A stretch of 29,013 nucleotides of DNA, from NCBI GenBank assembly GCA_964534905.1, contig CAZHPZ010000011.1, positions 1-29,013 of the forward strand. Reading direction: 5' to 3'. A program made the translations under genes and the position numbers. Below, in pieces: positions 1-6,088 of this stretch. This DNA is from RGIG4608 sp964534905 (GTDB lineage: Bacteria > Bacillota > Clostridia > Oscillospirales > CAG-272). The notes below the pieces were generated by a model. It searched no databases, was not told where the DNA came from, and worked only from the letters and a program-made list of their open reading frames with translations. Each line of letters starts with the position of its first letter. Positions within the stretch are counted from its first letter, which is position 1.

Positions 1-131
1 CTTAATTCTTGCATACCCATTCTTATCGAGATCTAAAGAAAGGAATATTATAATGTTGCGGAATTAAAGTCGATTTGGAATGCGAAAACGAAACTACCAT
101 TACTTATGAGAATAAATAATTAATTACAAGT
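1..131. other. no supported gene; tail of upstream region
   Basis: All three plus-strand frames contain stops within the first 60 bases and no start with a ribosome binding site is visible. One frame is open for about 21 codons and ends at 117-119 just before a terminator. It could be the eroded or frameshifted 3' end of an upstream gene, but nothing recognisable can be read. Confidence 0.4.
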
Positions 132-163
132 AATCCCCACGGCACTGCCGTGGGGATTTTTTT
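132..163 (+). terminator. intrinsic terminator of upstream transcript
   Basis: A perfect 12-bp GC-rich stem (132-143 with 147-158, loop ACT) runs straight into a seven-T tract ending at 163. It closes whatever transcript enters from the left and isolates the pgk promoter. Confidence 0.9.
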
Positions 164-261
164 GCACAAATTATGATAGAAAATATATCTTTTCTGATAT
201 TTGATTTTTCTTCTATATATGAATAAAAATTAAAAAATTGCTAACTTTTTCACAAAATGAC

Positions 262-290
262 TTGATAAATGCAAAAATATATGGTATATT
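262..290 (+). promoter_or_regulatory. sigma-A promoter for pgk-tpiA
   Basis: TTGATA at 262-267 and TATATT at 285-290 are separated by exactly 17 bases, about 44 bases before the pgk start. It is the only good promoter between the upstream terminator and pgk. Confidence 0.75.
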
Positions 291-333
291 ATTAAGTGGT
301 AAAAATTTAATTTTGCGAAAGGCGGAATAAACA

Positions 334-1653
334 ATGACTTACAATAAGAAATCCATTGAGGATATCGAAATTGCAGAGGGTACACGAGTTCTCGTTCGTT
401 GCGATTTCAACGTTCCTCTTAAGGATGGCGAGATAACCAGCGACAAGAGAATCGTTGAGGCTCTCCCCACTATCAAATACTTGCTCTCCAAGGGCGCACG
501 TGTAGTTCTTTGCTCTCATATGGGCAAGCCCCACAATATTCTTACAGATGACTTCGGACTTACAAAGAAAGAAAAGAAGGCTGTTGAGGCTCTTCCCGAG
601 TCCGAAAGAGAAGCTGCAAAGGCTGAATACATTGAAAAGGCTCTTAAGAATGATAAGAAAAAGCTCACACTTGCTCCTGTTGCAAAGAGACTTAATGAAT
701 ATCTCGGTGACAAGGTAACGTTTGCCGAGGATATCATCGGTCCTGACGCTCATGCTAAGGTTGAGGTTCTCGAAAACGGTGAGGCTGTTCTTCTTGAAAA
801 CGTCAGATTCGACGCGAGAGAAGAAAAGAACGGCGAGGACTTCGCTCGTGAGCTTGCTAAATATTGCGATATATATGTAAACGACGCTTTCGGTACAGCA
901 CACCGTGCTCATGCAAGCACAGCAGGCGTTGCTATGTACGGAAACGTTCCCGCAGTTTGCGGTTACCTTATTCAGAAGGAGATCGGCGTTATGGGTAAGG
1001 CTCTTACCACTCCCGAGCGTCCTTTTGTTGCTATTCTCGGCGGTGCTAAGGTTGCCGATAAGCTCAATGTTATCAATAATCTTCTTACGAAGGTAGATAC
1101 ACTCATCATCGGCGGCGGTATGGCTTATACATTCCTTGCTGCTAAGGGCTACGGCGTAGGCAAGTCCTTGCTTGACGAAACAAAGATCGACTACTGCAAG
1201 GATATGATGAAGAAGGCAGAGGAGAGCGGTGTTAAGCTTCTTCTCCCTGTTGACGCAGTAACTATTTCCGATTTTCCGAATCCCATTGACGCTCCCATTG
1301 AGACTCTTACTGTTGATGCAGACAAGATTCCCGACGACAGAGAGGGATGCGATATCGGTGCAAAGACAGCAGAGCTTTACGCTAAGGCTGTTATTGATGC
1401 AAAGACTGTTGTTTGGAACGGACCTATGGGCGTATTTGAGAATCCCATTCTCGCAAAGGGTACTATGGCAGTAGCACAGGCTCTTGCCGATTCGAGCGCA
1501 ACTACAATTGTCGGTGGCGGTGACTCCGCAGCGGCTTGCGAGCAGCTCGGCTTTGCTTCCAAGATTACACATATCTCCACCGGCGGCGGCGCTTCTCTCG
1601 AGTTCCTTGAGGGACTTGAGCTTCCCGGCATTGCTTGCCTTGAGGATAAATAA
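334..1653 (+). CDS. pgk: phosphoglycerate kinase
   Basis: Cytosolic glycolytic enzyme transferring the acyl phosphate of 1,3-bisphosphoglycerate to ADP. The signature RCDFNVP is at residues 22-28, the substrate-binding SHMGKP at 61-66, and the C-terminal nucleotide-domain motif GGGDSAAA is followed by STGGGASLEFLEG. At 439 residues it is longer than the usual ~395. The extra length is a highly charged, helix-like insertion of about 35 residues (roughly 67-108) right after SHMGKP, where most homologues have SHLGRP and a short loop; position 65 is Lys instead of the usual substrate-binding Arg. ATG 334 follows AAAGGCGG. No gap gene lies upstream in the window; tpiA follows after 71 bases in what looks like one transcript. 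Confidence 0.97.
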   Translation: MTYNKKSIEDIEIAEGTRVLVRCDFNVPLKDGEITSDKRIVEALPTIKYLLSKGARVVLCSHMGKPHNILTDDFGLTKKEKKAVEALPESEREAAKAEYIEKALKNDKKKLTLAPVAKRLNEYLGDKVTFAEDIIGPDAHAKVEVLENGEAVLLENVRFDAREEKNGEDFARELAKYCDIYVNDAFGTAHRAHASTAGVAMYGNVPAVCGYLIQKEIGVMGKALTTPERPFVAILGGAKVADKLNVINNLLTKVDTLIIGGGMAYTFLAAKGYGVGKSLLDETKIDYCKDMMKKAEESGVKLLLPVDAVTISDFPNPIDAPIETLTVDADKIPDDREGCDIGAKTAELYAKAVIDAKTVVWNGPMGVFENPILAKGTMAVAQALADSSATTIVGGGDSAAACEQLGFASKITHISTGGGASLEFLEGLELPGIACLEDK

Positions 1654-1673
1654 TTACAAGACATTTATAAAAA

Positions 1674-1703
1674 CGTTGCCGTGCTGTGCATAGCACGGCA
1701 ACG
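1674..1703 (+). other. intercistronic hairpin between pgk and tpiA
   Basis: A perfect 12-bp stem (1674-1685 with 1692-1703, six-base loop) sits before the tpiA ribosome binding site (AAGGAG, about 1712-1717). It has no T tract, so it is unlikely to end transcription. A role as an mRNA stabiliser or processing boundary is an inference. Confidence 0.6.
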
Positions 1704-1724
1704 GTAATATTAAGGAGATAAATT

Positions 1725-2480
1725 ATGAGAAGATACGTTATTGCAGGAAACTGGAAAATGAATTTCACACCCAGCGAGGCTACTGCATTTATTAATTCGA
1801 TCAAGCCCATGGTTGAGGGTAAGGATAATTGCGATATTATTTTCTGCGCACCTTACGTAACTATCGCTTCTGCTATGGAGGCTGCTAAGGGCTCTAATAT
1901 CAAGATCGGTGCTCAGAATGTTCACTTTGAGGAAAAGGGCGCATTTACAGGCGAAATTTCCGCAAAGATGCTCAAGGAGATCGGCGTTGAGTACGTTATC
2001 ATCGGTCACAGCGAGCGCCGTCAGTATTTCGGCGAGACCGACACAACTGTAAACCAGAGAACACGTGCTGCGCTTGCTGCAGGTCTTAAGGTAATTCTTT
2101 GCCTCGGTGAGGTTAAGGAACAGAGACTTGCGGGAATCACCGACGAGGTTGTTTCCATGCAGACTAAGCTTGATCTTGCAGGCGTTACTGCAGATGAGCT
2201 TAAGAATGTGATCATCGCTTACGAGCCTGTTTGGGCTATCGGAACGGGACTTACGGCTACACCCGAGCAGGCAGACGAGACCTGCGGATCCATCCGACGT
2301 GCCGTTGCATCGCTTTACGGCGAAGATGCAGCAGAGAACATCACCATTCAGTATGGCGGTTCTATGAACGACAAGAATGCGGCAGAGCTTCTTTCCAAGG
2401 AAAACGTTGATGGCGGCCTTATCGGCGGTGCATCACTTATTCCCGAGAAATTTACCGCTATCGTTGACGCGGCACAGTAA
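1725..2480 (+). CDS. tpiA: triosephosphate isomerase
   Basis: Interconverts dihydroxyacetone phosphate and glyceraldehyde 3-phosphate. At 251 residues it has the standard length. The catalytic set is complete: Lys11 in AGNWKMN, His95 in IIGHSERR and Glu167 in AYEPVWAIGTG, with the phosphate-gripping loop following Glu167 and the C-terminal QYGGSMN and GGLIGGASL motifs. ATG 1725 follows TTAAGGAGATAAATT. It is the second gene after pgk and is closed by the hairpin at 2612-2659. The rest of the common gap-pgk-tpi-gpm-eno cluster is absent; the next region is an accessory cassette. Confidence 0.97.
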   Translation: MRRYVIAGNWKMNFTPSEATAFINSIKPMVEGKDNCDIIFCAPYVTIASAMEAAKGSNIKIGAQNVHFEEKGAFTGEISAKMLKEIGVEYVIIGHSERRQYFGETDTTVNQRTRAALAAGLKVILCLGEVKEQRLAGITDEVVSMQTKLDLAGVTADELKNVIIAYEPVWAIGTGLTATPEQADETCGSIRRAVASLYGEDAAENITIQYGGSMNDKNAAELLSKENVDGGLIGGASLIPEKFTAIVDAAQ

Positions 2481-2611
2481 TAATTTACGACAAAAAGCGC
2501 AAGGCGATTGCATGATGTCATTAACTGAGAATTTAAAACGCCATTAAGTGCGATCATCGCATTTAACCGGTCAAATGCAAATAGGGGTTAAGCTCCAATC
2601 CATATAACATG

Positions 2612-2659
2612 CAAAAAGAGAGAACAAATCGGTAATTTTCGAAATGTTCTCTCTTTTTG
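2612..2659. terminator. bidirectional terminator between tpiA and the 2701 gene
   Basis: A perfect 15-bp inverted repeat (2612-2626 with 2645-2659) with an 18-base loop; the arms begin with an A run and end with a T run, so it can act on both strands. It separates tpiA from the converging minus-strand cassette. Confidence 0.85.
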
Positions 2660-2700
2660 TTGGTAATGTTTTGATATCGCAAAAGTATGTTGCTTTTGAA

Positions 2701-2970
2701 TTAGTCGCCGTATTCAAGCTCTTTTACAAGCTCAATTAAAGGTTTGCCATCAATTTTGTGGTTGAGCAACAGGTCATCAAAACTCTCGTACTCTCCTAAA
2801 ACTTCGTCATAGGCATAAACATGTATAAATTTGCCATAAGGCTCCAAAACAAAAGATTTCCCTCTGTATTCAAGTATAATTTCATTTTGATCGTTTATAC
2901 ATGCATTCTCGATTTCTATGAGAAATAAAATATTATCGTCATCGAGGTTGTATTTAGTTAAATCCAGCAT
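2701..2970 (-). CDS. small acidic protein of unknown function
   Basis: 89 residues, strongly acidic, no signal peptide or membrane segment; not recognised. ATG at 2970 has a good AAGGAG binding site (about 2982-2987). Its A overlaps the last base of the stop codon of the preceding basic open frame, a TAATG arrangement typical of translational coupling. An acidic small protein coupled to a lysine/arginine-rich partner resembles toxin-immunity or toxin-antitoxin layouts, but that is inference from charge and order alone. It lies at the end of a leftward two-gene unit closed by the hairpin at 2612-2659. Confidence 0.75.
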   Translation of the reverse strand: MLDLTKYNLDDDNILFLIEIENACINDQNEIILEYRGKSFVLEPYGKFIHVYAYDEVLGEYESFDDLLLNHKIDGKPLIELVKELEYGD

Positions 2971-3280
2971 TACAAAAATCTCCTTTTCTTTTTAGCTTTT
3001 TCAAGCTCCTTGCGCTCCTGCTTGTTAGTTTTACGGTCGGGTGCTCTTTTTCCTTTTCGAATATCGTGCACATGATCATATGATTTATGATTATCGGACG
3101 TATCCGAATCTTTGTACGCCCAACCGTCAAAACCGAATTTTCGTCTTGATCTAAAATTGCCGTTTTGAATGTTATAACTATCAATGTATGACCACGGAAG
3201 CCACTTTATGGGTTTATGTAGAAAAGGAGTTTTCTTAACACCTTACCGTGATGAAATTGCTTGTAAGGCTTTCTACTCAT
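2970..3280 (-). pseudogene. frameshifted small basic protein gene
   Basis: ATG at 3280 has a near-perfect binding site (AAGGAGGTGAT, 3286-3296), but its frame stops after 24 codons. A second frame is open from 3242 to the stop at 2970-2972 and encodes a plausible basic protein containing FGFDGWAYKD, HKSYDHVHDI and a lysine/arginine-rich tail. Adding one base to the A4 run at 3230-3233 (A on the minus strand) joins the two into about 104 residues. This could be a one-base deletion, a sequencing error or, less likely, -1 frameshifting. The histidine- and aspartate-rich core has the look of a nuclease-type toxin domain, but I cannot name a family. The acidic 89-residue gene follows with a one-base overlap. 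Confidence 0.6.
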
Positions 3281-3309
3281 ATTATATCACCTCCTTGAAA
3301 TAAAGTCAA
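3281..3309 (-). promoter_or_regulatory. promoter-like boxes overlapping the RBS of the leftward gene
   Basis: On the minus strand, TTGACT (3309-3304), a 17-base spacer and a consensus TATAAT (3286-3281) lie immediately before ATG 3280. The spacer contains the Shine-Dalgarno sequence, so a transcript from this promoter would begin inside the coding frame. Either the promoter drives only downstream translation or one of the two signals is fortuitous. Confidence 0.5.
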
Positions 3310-3369
3310 GTTTGTTTCTTGCAATAATAGTCTATCATAAATTCTTTCGTTTGTCTGTCTTCTGTATTT

Positions 3370-3398
3370 TTGATTTTTGGGTTTACATAATGTAAAAT
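3370..3398 (+). promoter_or_regulatory. promoter of the WYL regulator gene
   Basis: TTGATT (3370-3375) and TAAAAT (3393-3398) are spaced by 17 bases. The predicted start point near 3405 is very close to the binding site of the gene at 3416. The -10 box overlaps the palindrome at 3382-3396. Confidence 0.5.
3382..3396. promoter_or_regulatory. 15-bp palindrome, candidate operator
   Basis: TTTACAT-A-ATGTAAA is a perfect inverted repeat with a single central base, in the divergent intergenic region and overlapping the -10 box of the rightward gene. This is where an autorepressor would be expected to bind. Confidence 0.55.
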
Positions 3399-3415
3399 AT
3401 TGATGAGGTGATAAG

Positions 3416-4177
3416 ATGATTTCTTCCATTATAAAGCTCTCAATATCGGATTTTGTTCTCCGTATTCTCCAAAACGATGCGGAGAGGTTTGGATTTTTAA
3501 ACAAAGGAAAAGAGCCCAATTTGAATGGACTCTTAAATAAGTTGATACCCAATTTATTATATTTTCGAAAAATGCGGCGAGATGAAATTCATAGAATATT
3601 GAACGAAGATTTTGCAAGAAGTGATACGGAAGATATTTACGAGTGCGTAAATACCGTCATAGATCAAGTTTACTTTTCGGATGCGGAGCTACAAATCTTA
3701 GACGAAGTAATATGGTTTAGACCGTCAACAAAGCAAAACGCCGTTTTTGATGAAATTGAGCAATCCGAAACGAAAATAACAGGACAAACGACAACGGAAT
3801 ATATACGTGGACTATTAAATGAGTATTCAAGATTTCCTCAATATAAGCGTGAAACGATTGCATTTGATGATGAACTTTATGATTTTGCAAAGGCGTGTGA
3901 AACGAGCAGAATTTTTCACGCAACGGTGAACGGCAAGTCAATCAGAGTATTTGCATTTCACTATGTTTACGGTTTTACTTACGACCAAAGCAATTATTTG
4001 ATCGGATACGATATGACAAATAAGGTAATCGGTGCAATTCCTTTATGCAAAATACGCGATTCTTATGTTGTCGAGAGAAAATACAAGCCAAGCGAGAATT
4101 TGATTGATTTGTTGCAACAATACTACGAAAACGAAGAATACGATAAAGTTATTTCTTACGAGGAGAAAACGGAATGA
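3416..4177 (+). CDS. WYL-domain-like regulatory protein
   Basis: 253 residues, probably a cytosolic transcription factor. The segment at roughly 165-225 reads like a WYL domain: a strand with SIRVFAFHYVYGF, then NYLIGYDM, then IGAIPLCKIRDSYVVE. WYL domains bind ligands or nucleic acid in many regulators, including those of phage-defence loci (BrxR/CapW type). The N-terminal 60-90 residues are helical and may hold the DNA-binding part, but I could not assign a clear winged helix. ATG 3416 follows GATGAGGTG at 3402-3410. The gene is divergent from the basic/acidic small gene pair, has a palindrome over its promoter, and overlaps the next small gene by four bases. The exact subfamily is uncertain. 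Confidence 0.65.
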   Translation: MISSIIKLSISDFVLRILQNDAERFGFLNKGKEPNLNGLLNKLIPNLLYFRKMRRDEIHRILNEDFARSDTEDIYECVNTVIDQVYFSDAELQILDEVIWFRPSTKQNAVFDEIEQSETKITGQTTTEYIRGLLNEYSRFPQYKRETIAFDDELYDFAKACETSRIFHATVNGKSIRVFAFHYVYGFTYDQSNYLIGYDMTNKVIGAIPLCKIRDSYVVERKYKPSENLIDLLQQYYENEEYDKVISYEEKTE

Positions 4178-4311
4178 AAAAGAAACCTTTTGGAAAAAGC
4201 AAATACGTAAAAGCAAAAACGCCCGAGGCAAAACAAAAGCAAAAGGCTGCCATTATAGGATATTATACGAAGAAACGTGCTGAAGAAAAGAAAAAGAGCA
4301 AGCCCTGGTAA
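4174..4311 (+). CDS. 45-residue lysine-rich protein, unknown
   Basis: Its ATG overlaps the stop of the WYL-like gene (ATGA), so it is probably translated by coupling from that mRNA. The product is very basic, with a third or more Lys/Arg, an alanine/glutamine-rich helix in the middle and no membrane segment. It ends 9 bases before the terminator at 4320. Size and charge suggest nucleic-acid or ribosome association; no family is recognised. Confidence 0.6.
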   Translation: MKKKPFGKSKYVKAKTPEAKQKQKAAIIGYYTKKRAEEKKKSKPW

Positions 4312-4319
4312 TAAATGAG

Positions 4320-4370
4320 TTAAACAAAAAAGTCGTTGCAAAATTTGTTTGCAACGACTTTTTTGTTTAA
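4320..4370. terminator. long terminator closing the WYL cassette
   Basis: Perfect 23-bp inverted repeat (4320-4342 with 4348-4370, five-base loop) ending in a TTTTTT-containing arm and mirrored by an A run, so it can work in both directions. The bases 4371-4559 beyond it hold no gene; only the palindrome at 4516-4531 stands out. Confidence 0.9.
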
Positions 4371-4515
4371 TTAGTGTACTAAGGACATCAATATATTGTC
4401 TTGCGCTTTTTTAGTTTAATCATGCTGATTTTTGCGTTGCTCAATCATTTTGACGAACCATTCGACTAACAGAATTCAATCACTTTTTCTATTTTTTAAT
4501 TTTGGTCTCACATCT

Positions 4516-4531
4516 ATTGTAACATTACAAT
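4516..4531. promoter_or_regulatory. palindrome upstream of the rbfA promoter
   Basis: ATTGTAA-CA-TTACAAT, 28 bases upstream of the -35 box; a third copy of the half site (ATTGTAA) covers the -35 region at 4559-4565. Possible regulator site; no factor can be named. Confidence 0.35.
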
Positions 4532-4559
4532 GCTTTCACTTTTATTTTCCGATAAGCTA

Positions 4560-4588
4560 TTGTAAAAACCGAAAAAATGTGTTATACT
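4560..4588 (+). promoter_or_regulatory. sigma-A promoter for rbfA
   Basis: TTGTAA (4560-4565), 17 bases, TATACT (4583-4588); 73 bases before the rbfA start. Confidence 0.65.
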
Positions 4589-4661
4589 AATATGAATTAT
4601 TATATAAAAATCGCAATGCTTTCGGAGAAATTATGCTTTGCGAAAGAAGGACGGTGAAAAA

Positions 4662-5033
4662 ATGGCAAATTACAGACGTGCAAGAATAAACGATGAGGTT
4701 CAAAAGGAAATGGCTGCTATACTCAGAGACGTTAAGGATCCGAGAGTTAAGGACGCTTTTGTAAGCGTTACCGCAGTTGACGTTACCCCCGATCTCAAGT
4801 ATGCAAAAATATATTACAGTGCCCTTATGGGTGACAAAAAAGAGGTTGCTCGCGGTCTTCGTGCGGCAAGCGGATATATTCGCTCGCAGATAGCACAGAG
4901 ACTTAATTTAAGAATTACTCCCGAGATTACATTCATTCACGATGACAGCGTGGCTCACGGAGCACATATTTCAAAGCTTCTCAACGGTATTACGTTCTCG
5001 GAGAATTTTGAGGACGAGAGCGGAGAAGAATAA
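4662..5033 (+). CDS. rbfA: 30S ribosome-binding factor RbfA
   Basis: Assembly factor that binds immature 30S subunits and helps mature the 5' end of 16S rRNA. The product is 123 residues, normal for the family, with a KH-type fold signature: RRARINDEVQKEMAAIL at the start, DPRV, then the LKYAKIYYS strand and the IPEITF-like strand (here RITPEITFIHDDS). The start was placed at ATG 4662 because GAAGG at 4645-4649 precedes it and the protein begins MANYRRARI as usual; a TTG-initiated extension from 4638 would contain that binding site. The stop overlaps the next gene (TAATG). Confidence 0.95.
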   Translation: MANYRRARINDEVQKEMAAILRDVKDPRVKDAFVSVTAVDVTPDLKYAKIYYSALMGDKKEVARGLRAASGYIRSQIAQRLNLRITPEITFIHDDSVAHGAHISKLLNGITFSENFEDESGEE

Positions 5034-6037
5034 TGGGAGAATATAAAAAATACAGTCTCGATGAGGTGTGTGATCTTTTATCCGAAAAGAGAAGCACGCT
5101 CATCATCTATCATGTTCGCCCGGATGCGGATGCCATAGGCGCATCGTTTGCACTTAAGCTCGTGCTTGAGGCAATGGGATCGCACAGTATGTGCGTTTGC
5201 GAAAACGAGGTGCCGTCAAGGCTTGCTTTTTTGACGCATAAGCATCAGAGAGCGGCGTGCTTTGAAAAAATCGACGGCGGTTTCGAATTTGGGCGCATTA
5301 TAACAGTCGATACGGCAAGCCCGAGTCAGCTCGGATCTCTCTACCGCCTTTTCGAGGGAAGAATAGATTTGATGATAGATCATCACGGAAGCGGTATTCC
5401 GTATGCGGATAACTATATCAGATCTGATTATGCCGCAAGCGGGGAGATAGTTTTCGAAATAGCCGAAAGGCTTATTGGGCGAGGCTTGCTTAATGAGATT
5501 CCGAGGGATGCATATGATCTTATTTATGCGGCACTTTCAAGCGATACTGGGTGCTTTAAATATTCAACGGTTTCTCCTCATACGCATCTTTGTGCCGCAA
5601 AGCTGATTGAAGCGGGAGTTGACGCAGGGGAGATAAATCACAGACTTTTTGACTGTAAGAGTGAAAAAATGCTTGCCGCAGAGGCGGCGGGTATTCAAAA
5701 TATAAGATTTTTCAATAACAGAAGGATCGCCGCGGTGGTATTTCCGTACAGCCTTAAGCTTGAGCTTGAGCTTGATGACGAGCATCTTGAAACGCTTGTC
5801 GACGTTGCACGCGGTATTGACGGAGTTAAGATTGCCATGAGCGTTCGTCAGGCAACTGCACAGAGATCGTTCAGAATATCTCTGAGATCATCCTGTTCGT
5901 TTGATGTGTCGGAGGTTGCCAAAAAGTTCGGCGGCGGAGGACATGCCAAGGCGGCGGCTTGTACGATAGAGGCGGATTCGATAGAATTTGCGACAAAGCT
6001 TGTGGTTGACGAGCTTATAAGCCGAATGAAAAAATAA
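5033..6037 (+). CDS. nrnA: DHH/DHHA1 phosphoesterase (NrnA-type)
   Basis: 334 residues, the size of NrnA enzymes that degrade short RNA oligonucleotides and often dephosphorylate pAp. The metal-binding motifs are visible in order: HVRPDADAIGAS near residue 28, VDTASP near 86, the DHH motif in MIDHHGSG near 117, and SSDTGCFKYS near 166. The C-terminal DHHA1 domain ends with the glycine-rich GGGGHAKAAA. Start ATG 5033 overlaps the rbfA stop by one base, so the pair is translationally coupled. rbfA-nrnA adjacency is common in Firmicutes, usually followed by truB; here metG follows instead. Whether it also acts on pAp or cyclic dinucleotide products cannot be read from sequence. Confidence 0.9.
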   Translation: MGEYKKYSLDEVCDLLSEKRSTLIIYHVRPDADAIGASFALKLVLEAMGSHSMCVCENEVPSRLAFLTHKHQRAACFEKIDGGFEFGRIITVDTASPSQLGSLYRLFEGRIDLMIDHHGSGIPYADNYIRSDYAASGEIVFEIAERLIGRGLLNEIPRDAYDLIYAALSSDTGCFKYSTVSPHTHLCAAKLIEAGVDAGEINHRLFDCKSEKMLAAEAAGIQNIRFFNNRRIAAVVFPYSLKLELELDDEHLETLVDVARGIDGVKIAMSVRQATAQRSFRISLRSSCSFDVSEVAKKFGGGGHAKAAACTIEADSIEFATKLVVDELISRMKK

Positions 6038-6053
6038 AGTCTATAAATACAGA

Positions 6054-6075
6054 TTTTCCGCTCATTTGCGGGAAA
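6054..6075 (+). other. small hairpin before the metG RBS
   Basis: An 8-bp stem with one wobble (6054-6061 with 6068-6075) sits directly against the AGAAGGAG binding site of metG and has no T tract. Confidence 0.35.
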
Positions 6076-6088
6076 GAAGGAGTAAAAT

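Noticed and set aside
307..1572. 421-codon open frame on the minus strand opposite pgk
   Set aside because: It is antisense to an unambiguous pgk, has cysteine/serine-rich low-complexity composition typical of antisense frames, and shows no family motif.
2954..3184. 76-codon minus-strand frame overlapping the small basic gene
   Set aside because: No ribosome binding site at its ATG. Another frame over the same bases has a more protein-like composition and couples to the downstream gene.
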